A stretch of 8,688 nt of DNA. Source: Deltaproteobacteria bacterium. Its GTDB lineage: Bacteria; Desulfobacterota; GWC2-55-46. Of this stretch, positions 1 through 4,719 are shown one piece after another (position 1 is the stretch's first letter; each line of letters opens with the position of its first letter). A model generated the notes under the pieces. It did not search any database. It was not told the DNA's origin and saw only the letters and a program-made list of their open reading frames with translations. The position numbers were made by a program, and so were the translations under genes. The stretch lies in NCBI GenBank assembly GCA_016219075.1, contig JACRCJ010000230.1:1-8688 (forward strand). Direction: 5' to 3'.

Positions 1-28
1 CCTGGGAGCGGTAAAAGGTCTTTCAAAG

Positions 29-1456
29 GTGAAGATAGGCATAAAGGTAAAACTCGCGTTGATACTCTCGACGCTATTGTTCCTGACGGCTTCGCTGTTG
101 GGAGCGGTCCTGATATTCCATCAGAGGGTCTCTCTGGACTCCCTCATGCGTTCGATGGCAGGCACCATCACCGGGGAGTTCGCCGGCAACTCCAAGATAC
201 CGCTGATGCAGAAAGACAGCCTGGCGATGAACCTCCTTATACAGAATATCCTCAAGAACCCGGGCATAACCGACGCATACATCCTGAACCACGACTTGAC
301 GATAGAGGGGCACAAGGACCTGATAGAGGTCGGGCACGACTACTACAGGAGCAAGAAGATATTCTCTACCGTTGGCCCCCCGCCGTGGGTAGCCGAGTCG
401 GAAGGGACCATAACCTTCGTCTCGCCGATAGTCTTCAAGCAGACGACGGTCGGGTACGCCGTAGTCCTTTTTTCAAACGAGTTTATCCGCGAACGGGTCC
501 AGGTGGCGGTCAGAAGCGTCGTGCTCGTGGCCGGGATAGCGATAGTAATCGTCTCGCTGGTCTCCATCCCGATGGCCTCGGGGCTCCTTCGCCCGATATT
601 CAGGCTCTTCAAGGGCACAAAGGAAATTTCGATCGGGAACTTCGACTACCAGATACCGGAGAAGAGCAACGACGAGATGGGGGACCTCGTCAGGTCGTTT
701 AACATGATGGCCTCGGAGCTTAAGAAAAAAGAGGTCCTGAAGGGCATCTTCGACCGCTATGTCAGCCCCCAGGTGGCAGATGAGATACTGAAGGAGCCGG
801 ACAAGATAAGGCTCGGAGGGGAGCGCAGAGAAGTCACTGTCTTTTTCGCCGACATAAGGGGCTTCACTTCCCTTTCGAGGAAGATGCTCCCGGAACAGAC
901 CGTCGAGATGCTCAACAGGTACTTCACGCTCCTCACCGAGATAATATTCCGTTTCGAGGGGACGGTCGATAAGTTCATAGGCGACGCCGTGATGGGCATC
1001 TTCGGCTCGCCGATAAAGAGCGAGAGCCACCTTGAGCAGGGAGTCAAGGCGGCCGCGGCCATTAAAAAGGCGATAGAGACCGTCAATGTCTCGAGGAGAT
1101 CGAAGGGCCTCCCGCCTATCCAGATGGGCCTCGGCGTGGACTCCGGAGAGGTCATCGTCGGGAACATGGGCAGCAAATCGAGGACCGAGTTTACGGCCGT
1201 CGGCGATTCGGTGAACATGGCCTCGAAGCTTGCTGACATGGCCGGGGGCGGAGATATAATCATCACGGAACCGGTCTATGAGAGGTTAAGGGACAGGATA
1301 GCGGCCGTGCCGATGCCCGGCGTCGTTATAAAGGGTTTTGAACAGCCGTTGATGCTTTACAGCCTCGTAGACCTGAAAGGCCCGTGGAAGCAAGAGGTGG
1401 AAGAGATTGTCGGGAACGCCGTTAAACAGCTTGAGAGCGAAGGTTTTGTGCCGTAG
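29..1456 (+). CDS. Membrane-bound class III adenylate/guanylate cyclase with HAMP domain
   Basis: A predicted inner-membrane cyclase that makes a cyclic nucleotide, probably cAMP, in response to a periplasmic signal. Residues 7-30 form a first membrane segment. Residues 31-160 form a periplasmic region that looks Cache-like (around ITDAYILNHD, 80-89), and residues 162-185 form a second segment. HAMP (about 186-238) has the typical RPI and DEMGDL elements. The cyclase domain spans about 265-447: metal-binding D275 (FFADIRGF) and D319 (FIGDA), adenine-type K315 and T389, and transition-state N396. The position four residues after N396, normally arginine, is lysine (K400). The start is GTG, with AAAAGG 10 nt upstream. 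The frame stays open to the left edge, so a longer N-terminus cannot be excluded, but the first membrane segment follows this start neatly. It overlaps the downstream TPR lipoprotein gene, which suggests cotranslation. The cyclase family is certain; the product (cAMP or cGMP) and the ligand are inferred. Confidence 0.92.
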   Translation: MKIGIKVKLALILSTLLFLTASLLGAVLIFHQRVSLDSLMRSMAGTITGEFAGNSKIPLMQKDSLAMNLLIQNILKNPGITDAYILNHDLTIEGHKDLIEVGHDYYRSKKIFSTVGPPPWVAESEGTITFVSPIVFKQTTVGYAVVLFSNEFIRERVQVAVRSVVLVAGIAIVIVSLVSIPMASGLLRPIFRLFKGTKEISIGNFDYQIPEKSNDEMGDLVRSFNMMASELKKKEVLKGIFDRYVSPQVADEILKEPDKIRLGGERREVTVFFADIRGFTSLSRKMLPEQTVEMLNRYFTLLTEIIFRFEGTVDKFIGDAVMGIFGSPIKSESHLEQGVKAAAAIKKAIETVNVSRRSKGLPPIQMGLGVDSGEVIVGNMGSKSRTEFTAVGDSVNMASKLADMAGGGDIIITEPVYERLRDRIAAVPMPGVVIKGFEQPLMLYSLVDLKGPWKQEVEEIVGNAVKQLESEGFVP

Positions 1457-2243
1457 GCTACTGCCGCTGGCCCTCCTTTTCGTCCTCGCCGGATGCGTCC
1501 AGCTCACCCCGCGCTACATGCAGGCGGGGGGCTATGACCAGGCCCAGATGCTCTATGAGAGCGGCCGGTTGGACGAAGCCCGCAGGAAGGCCCAAGAGGT
1601 GCCTGCCCGGTCCCCCGACTTCAAGGCCGCCAGAAGGCTCGTCGGCGAGATAGACGCCGTCTCGGCCCAGCTCTCCAGAAGGCACATGGAGCTCGCCGAC
1701 GATTACGAGAAGGCCGGGATATACGCCAGGGCTATCGATGAGTACGAGACGGCGCTTAAGTTCAACCCGGCCAACACCTTTGTCAAAAGCAGGATAGCGA
1801 CGGTCCGCGACGCCATAAGGGAGGGCAGGAGGCTGGACACCGATAAGTCCGACTTCAAAGTCAAAAAAGCTGATAAGGAAGACCCGGAGGTCGAGGCCAA
1901 CAACCACTACATCCAGGGCAAGCTCTACCTTGAGTCCAACGCCTACGCCAGGGCCATCGAAGAGTTCTCCTCAGTCCTCAAATATGTCCCGGCCTACATG
2001 AACACGAAAGAGCTTCTGGCCCGCTCGATCAGGGAGAGGGACCTGGCCGTCGACAGGCATCTCAAAACGGGGATAGGGTTCTTCGAGAAAGAGGAGATGG
2101 AGAAGGCGATAAGGGAGTGGGAACTGGTCCTTGAGCTCGACCCCGCGAACAAGGACGCCCTGGACTACAGGTACAGGGCCGAGATGATCCTTGAGAGGCT
2201 CAGAAAGATAAGGGAGAAGACCACGGTGGAGCGCCCGCTTTGA
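1407..2243 (+). CDS. TPR-repeat lipoprotein
   Basis: A predicted exported lipoprotein with tetratricopeptide repeats, usually a protein-protein scaffold; the partner is unknown. The N-terminus has basic residues, a hydrophobic stretch (LLPLALLFV) and the lipobox LAGC with C30 as the lipidated residue. The next residue is V, not D, which favours the outer membrane if Lol rules apply. TPR-like helix pairs lie at about 94-127, 165-198 and 216-249, each with a recognisable A-x-x-x-[FY]-x-x-[AV]-L-x-x-x-P pattern, and a weaker pair lies near 44-75. The TTG start at 1407 was chosen because GAGGTG lies 7 nt upstream. It overlaps the cyclase by 50 nt. TTG at 1446, with GAGAG 8 nt upstream, would give a shorter, more typical signal peptide and is a serious alternative. 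Tight overlap with the cyclase suggests a shared transcript and perhaps a shared envelope function (inference). Confidence 0.85.
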   Translation: MSGTPLNSLRAKVLCRRLLPLALLFVLAGCVQLTPRYMQAGGYDQAQMLYESGRLDEARRKAQEVPARSPDFKAARRLVGEIDAVSAQLSRRHMELADDYEKAGIYARAIDEYETALKFNPANTFVKSRIATVRDAIREGRRLDTDKSDFKVKKADKEDPEVEANNHYIQGKLYLESNAYARAIEEFSSVLKYVPAYMNTKELLARSIRERDLAVDRHLKTGIGFFEKEEMEKAIREWELVLELDPANKDALDYRYRAEMILERLRKIREKTTVERPL

Positions 2244-2244
2244 C

Positions 2245-2438
2245 GCGCCGGCGGGGACTTTCCCCTGCTCAGTCGCCGCGGACGCCTCGGGCAGGTTCGT
2301 CTGTACGCGAACCGTGACTCAAACAATGTCCCGGCCTGCTCTATCGGCTCAAACGGCGCGCTTACGGCTGTAGCGGGTTCTCCGTTTGCGGCAGGGACAA
2401 ACCCAATTTCCGTCACCACCGTCGGAAGCATTCGGTAG
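2245..2438 (+). pseudogene. Frameshifted 3' remnant of a YVTN/lactonase-type beta-propeller gene
   Basis: Translating two frames in series gives a recognisable propeller repeat. From 2251 to 2301 the frame reads AGTFPCSVAADASGRFV. From 2304 a shifted frame reads YANRDSNNV and continues through GALTAVAGSPFAAGTNP to a TAG stop at 2436-2438. This matches the repeat pattern of 7-bladed or longer YVTN/lactonase-like propellers (D-x-S-G-[KR]-F-[VA]-Y-V-A-N-x-x-S-N-x-V, then G-A-L-T-x-V-x-G-S-P-F-x-A-G-x-x-P). The ending ISVTTVGSIR resembles the usual C-terminus of such proteins, so this is probably the true 3' end of a lost gene. It has no start codon and no room for one, begins 2 nt after the TPR gene stops, and is followed about 50 nt later by a strong terminator. 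Its three isoleucine codons are ATC/ATT, unlike the ATA-rich neighbours. Confidence 0.75.
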
Positions 2439-2487
2439 CAAAGACCAGAGCCTCTTGCAGGCAGACCGAAAGACCAATGAGATGAGA

Positions 2488-2525
2488 GGGGCCGCGCCCG
2501 TCAGGGTCGCGGCCCCTTCTTTTTT
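2488..2525 (+). terminator. Strong Rho-independent terminator
   Basis: GGGGCCGCG (2488-2496) pairs perfectly with CGCGGCCCC (2508-2516). CCC/GGG adds three more pairs around a GTCA loop, with a single bulged T at 2507. The tail TTCTTTTTT (2517-2525) follows directly. It closes the cyclase-TPR transcript, including the propeller-gene remnant. The opposite strand has no comparable T-tract, so the direction is +. Confidence 0.92.
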
Positions 2526-2630
2526 CCGAAAAGCCTCAAGACAACAGTACCCCCCTCCTCAAAGCCACCTCTTTCCGGAGAGTTAAAGATAGGACCGTTG
2601 AGCGGTTTTGTCTTATTGACGGCCTCAAGG

Positions 2631-2666
2631 CCCCGCGTATCACAGTGATACGGAGGGTGTTTTTTT
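2631..2666 (+). terminator. Terminator-like hairpin built on a perfect 17-bp inverted repeat
   Basis: CGTATCAC (2636-2643), a central A, and GTGATACG (2645-2652) form a perfect inverted repeat. After a two-base internal loop, CCC (2631-2633) can pair with GGG (2655-2657). A T-rich tail, TGTTTTTTT (2658-2666), follows. A short GGCC-TCAA-GGCC hairpin at 2621-2632 overlaps its left foot and could compete with it. It could be a backup terminator upstream of the dcw promoter. The symmetric core could also be an operator for a dimeric regulator; I cannot tell which. Confidence 0.45.
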
Positions 2667-2698
2667 ACCCCCTTGCCCTCTGCCTCTCTTGCCGGGTG

Positions 2699-2741
2699 GG
2701 CCGCCCCTCCTTCTCTTTGCCCGCAGGAGTGGCGGCCTTTT
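2699..2741 (+). terminator. Possible third terminator hairpin
   Basis: GGCCGCC (2699-2705) pairs with GGCGGCC (2731-2737). After a C/T mismatch, CTCCT (2707-2711) pairs with AGGAG (2725-2729), leaving a 13-nt loop. The tail is only TTTT (2738-2741) before an A-run, so termination may be weak. With the two hairpins upstream it would isolate the dcw promoter from read-through. Confidence 0.4.
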
Positions 2742-2787
2742 AAAAAAATAACTGCCGGGGGGCCGTATTTCCGCTTTTTCGCGGGAA

Positions 2788-2797
2788 TTTATACCAC
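2788..2797 (-). promoter_or_regulatory. Inverted copy of the MraZ-type box
   Basis: TTTATACCAC on the + strand is the exact reverse complement of GTGGTATAAA, the 10-mer that is repeated in front of mraZ. Its centre is 105 bp from the centre of the first direct repeat (2893-2902), about ten helical turns. It could be an auxiliary MraZ site or a leftward extended -10 element (TGGTATAAA on the - strand). A chance 10-mer match is possible but unlikely this close. Confidence 0.4.
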
Positions 2798-2852
2798 CTT
2801 GAAAACCGTCCTGTTTTATTTGATTTTAAGCCGAAAAATACCGAGATTTCGC

Positions 2853-2881
2853 TTGACAAAAAATAGGAGCGGGAATATAGT
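2853..2881 (+). promoter_or_regulatory. Sigma-70 promoter of the mraZ/dcw operon
   Basis: TTGACA (2853-2858, perfect -35) is followed by a 17-nt spacer and TATAGT (2876-2881, one mismatch to the -10 consensus). Transcription should start near 2887-2889, leaving a leader of about 77 nt before mraZ. The MraZ-type repeats begin about 5 nt downstream of that start, a position suited to autorepression. Confidence 0.8.
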
Positions 2882-2892
2882 TAGCGGGTATT

Positions 2893-2942
2893 GTGGTATA
2901 AAGTGGTATAAAGTGGTATAAGCTCTCTTCCGGTGGAATAAA
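2893..2942 (+). promoter_or_regulatory. MraZ operator: three tandem 10-bp boxes plus one in-phase copy
   Basis: GTGGTATAAA occurs at 2893-2902 and 2903-2912, and GTGGTATAAG at 2913-2922, with no gap. GTGGAATAAA at 2933-2942 is a fourth copy in the same 10-bp register, with one non-matching period (2923-2932) between. MraZ is known to bind direct repeats with a 10-bp period: TGGGN plus 5-nt spacers in E. coli, and AAAGTG-type boxes in Mycoplasma. Both patterns are met by AAAGTGGT here. The location between promoter and mraZ points to negative autoregulation of the whole operon. Confidence 0.8.
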
Positions 2943-2964
2943 GCGCATATCTTAAAGGTGAAAA

Positions 2965-3399
2965 ATGTTCAGAGGCAGGTTCGAACATTTAATCGACTCC
3001 AAGGGAAGGCTCAGCATCCCGTCGAAGTTCAGGGAGACCCTGAACGAAAGGTACGACTCCCGCCTCGTCATAACGGCATACGACAACTGTCTGATAGCAT
3101 ATCCGTTCGCGGAGTGGCAGGTACTTGAGGAGAAAGTAGCTTCAATGCCGGAATTTAAAAAGGACACCAAGGCCTTTTTAAGGTTCTTCTATTCAAGCGC
3201 CGCGGACTGCGCCATCGATAAGCTCGGCAGGGTCCTCGTCCCGCAGGCATTGAGGGACTACGCCAGGCTTGAAAAGGATGTGATCCTTATCGGGGCCCTG
3301 AAGCACGTGGAGATATGGAGCAAGACGCTGTGGGAGCAGGCCGAAGCCCAGGCCTCTCAGGAAGAGATCGTAAACACGCTGGAGAGGCTTGGACTATAG
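2965..3399 (+). CDS. mraZ: MraZ, transcriptional regulator of the dcw operon
   Basis: A DNA-binding regulator that, in characterised bacteria, forms a ring-shaped oligomer and represses its own operon. At 144 residues the length is normal. It has two SpoVT/AbrB-like halves, each with the family motif D-x-x-G-R-x-x-x-P: D11, G14, R15, P19 in the first and D85, G88, R89, P93 in the second. The N-terminal MFRGRFEH is typical. The ATG start is supported by AAAGGTGA (2954-2961). It is the first gene of the operon, and its stop is one base before the rsmH ATG. The tandem boxes just upstream are its expected binding sites. Confidence 0.97.
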   Translation: MFRGRFEHLIDSKGRLSIPSKFRETLNERYDSRLVITAYDNCLIAYPFAEWQVLEEKVASMPEFKKDTKAFLRFFYSSAADCAIDKLGRVLVPQALRDYARLEKDVILIGALKHVEIWSKTLWEQAEAQASQEEIVNTLERLGL

Positions 3400-3400
3400 G

Positions 3401-4336
3401 ATGGAGTTCAGGCATACCTCGGTCATGCCCCGCGAGGTCGTCGAATACCTCGGGTGCCGCGACCGCAGAACCTATGTGGACGGCACGCTCGGCGGGGGCG
3501 GACACACCCTCGAGATCCTCAAAGCCAGCGGGCCCACGGGCCGCGTGATAGGTATAGACCGGGACAAAGTGGCGATAGAGGCGGCCTCGAAGGCCCTTGC
3601 GGAGTACGGCAACAGGGTGAAGCTCGTAAGGGGGAACTTCAGGGACCTGCCGACGATACTCGCAGAGCTCAACGCCGGCCCCGTAGACGGGATAGTCCTT
3701 GACCTCGGGGTCTCGTCATACCAGCTGGACAGCCCGGAGCGGGGTTTCAGTTTCAGGTTCGACTCCCCCCTCGACATGAGGATGGACACCGGGGCCGCTC
3801 TTACGGCCCGGGACCTCGTGAACACCCTCGACGCCAGGGAGCTTACGCGGATATTCAGGGAGTACGGCGAGGAGAGAGAGGCCGGAAGGATCGCCAGAGC
3901 GATAGTGAGGGCCAGGGAAATCGCGCCCGTTGAGACGACCGGGGACCTGGTGAGGATAATCGAGGAGACTATCCCCAAAAGGTTCCAGCCGAAAAACATA
4001 CACCCTGCCACGCGGGTCTTTCAGGCGTTGAGGATAGCTGTAAACGACGAGCTTGAAAGCGTGGAGCAGGGGATCAAGGGCGGCATAGAGTCACTTGAAA
4101 AAGGCGGGAGGATGGTGGTCATATCATTCCACTCGCTTGAAGACAGGATAGTGAAGAACGCTTTCAGGGAATCTTCGACAGGGTGCGTATGCCCGCCGAG
4201 AGTCCCGATATGCGTCTGCGGAAGAGTGCCTGTAACGCGGGTCCTGACGAAAAAGGCCGTCATGCCGTCGGACGAAGAGGTCTCCGGGAACCCGAGGTCG
4301 CGTAGCGCCAAGCTCAGGGCGGTAGAGAAGCTCTGA
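3401..4336 (+). CDS. rsmH: RsmH, 16S rRNA m4C1402 N4-methyltransferase
   Basis: Uses S-adenosylmethionine to methylate N4 of C1402 in 16S rRNA at the ribosomal P site (formerly MraW). The protein has 311 residues, a normal length. Family motifs are present: HTSVM (5-9), the SAM loop DGTLGGGGHT (27-36), GIDRD (51-55), DLGVSS (101-106), GFSFRFDSPLDMRMD (115-129), HPATRVFQALRI (201-212) and FHSLEDR (243-249). The paired cysteines C262, C264, C271 and C273 form the CxC...CxC cluster common outside enterobacteria. ATG 3401 was chosen over the in-frame TTG at 3389 because it sits one base after the mraZ stop and gives the usual N-terminus. Expression probably depends on translational coupling to mraZ. 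Confidence 0.97.
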   Translation: MEFRHTSVMPREVVEYLGCRDRRTYVDGTLGGGGHTLEILKASGPTGRVIGIDRDKVAIEAASKALAEYGNRVKLVRGNFRDLPTILAELNAGPVDGIVLDLGVSSYQLDSPERGFSFRFDSPLDMRMDTGAALTARDLVNTLDARELTRIFREYGEEREAGRIARAIVRAREIAPVETTGDLVRIIEETIPKRFQPKNIHPATRVFQALRIAVNDELESVEQGIKGGIESLEKGGRMVVISFHSLEDRIVKNAFRESSTGCVCPPRVPICVCGRVPVTRVLTKKAVMPSDEEVSGNPRSRSAKLRAVEKL

Positions 4337-4365
4337 GAGGAGGCGGCAGAGCTTACGGAGGAGAT

Positions 4366-4719
4366 ATGTCACAGACGATCATAAAGAAGATGGGTCTGGC
4401 GGGCCCCGGCGTCCTGACGGCTCAGGACGTCAGGACGAGAAGGAATGTGAGGGACTTGAGCTTTCTGTACCTCGCCATGCTGACGGCGCTGGCCATGCTC
4501 CTCATAGCGGGGGCTTTCCTCTGGTCGAGGCTGACGGTGGTGAACCTCGGGTACGAGATCTCGAAGGCCAGCACTTCGCGCTCCGCCCTTCTGGAGCAGA
4601 ACAAGCGCCTTAAGTTCGAGTTCATGGAACTGAAGAGCCCCGAGAGGATCGAGAGGATCGCCTCCGGAGAGCTTTCGCTGGTGCATCCGAAAGGCGAGCA
4701 GATAATAAACATAAGATGA
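4366..4719 (+). CDS. ftsL: FtsL, bitopic cell division protein
   Basis: A small divisome protein that, with FtsB and FtsQ, activates septal wall synthesis by FtsW-FtsI. The protein has 117 residues: a basic cytoplasmic tail (1-32), one membrane segment (about 33-53), a periplasmic coiled coil (about 58-88, LGYEISKASTSRSALLEQN region) and the membrane-distal segment SPERIERIA. Sequence conservation in this family is low, so the call rests on size, topology and position between rsmH and ftsI. The ATG has a strong ribosome-binding site, GGAGGAG (4357-4363). Its stop overlaps the ftsI start as ATGA (4716-4719). Confidence 0.9.
   Translation: MSQTIIKKMGLAGPGVLTAQDVRTRRNVRDLSFLYLAMLTALAMLLIAGAFLWSRLTVVNLGYEISKASTSRSALLEQNKRLKFEFMELKSPERIERIASGELSLVHPKGEQIINIR

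Larger units (their letters stand above)
2244..2964. other. 721-nt region without an intact gene, upstream of mraZ
   Basis: This gap separates the cyclase/TPR unit from the dcw operon. From left to right it holds a broken beta-propeller gene end, a strong terminator, two weaker hairpins with T-tracts, an inverted MraZ-type box, a sigma-70 promoter, MraZ-type direct repeats and the mraZ ribosome-binding site. The part from about 2740 to 2964 is clearly more AT-rich than the flanking genes, as expected for a promoter region. The stretches 2439-2487 and 2526-2620 show nothing I can name beyond small 4-bp inverted repeats. No tRNA or structured RNA family was recognised. Confidence 0.8.

Noticed and set aside
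1..14. Possible tail of an upstream gene ending in TAA at 12-14 (frame reads W-E-R-stop)
   Set aside because: Only three codons are visible, so nothing can be said about it; it merely allows for a preceding gene in the same operon as the cyclase.
473..1030. Long minus-strand frames inside the cyclase and other genes (also 4422-5288, 7658-8311, 8298-8684)
   Set aside because: They are antisense shadows caused by high GC at third codon positions. The + strand genes have clear family motifs and the antisense translations have none.
2386..2586. 66-codon open frame across the propeller remnant and terminator
   Set aside because: It is in a different frame from the recognisable propeller repeat and reads through the strong terminator stem, so it is a chance frame.
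2673..2921. 82-codon open frame upstream of mraZ
   Set aside because: It runs through a hairpin, the sigma-70 promoter and the MraZ repeats, and its translation has no recognisable domain or plausible ribosome-binding site. The regulatory reading explains the DNA better.
2893..2922. Short tandem repeats as a CRISPR or simple satellite
   Set aside because: The units are only 10 bp with no spacers, and their position between promoter and mraZ matches known MraZ sites.
3389..3400. Upstream TTG start for rsmH, adding four residues
   Set aside because: The added residues do not belong to the conserved N-terminus, and ATG 3401 sits directly after the mraZ stop, as expected for coupled genes.
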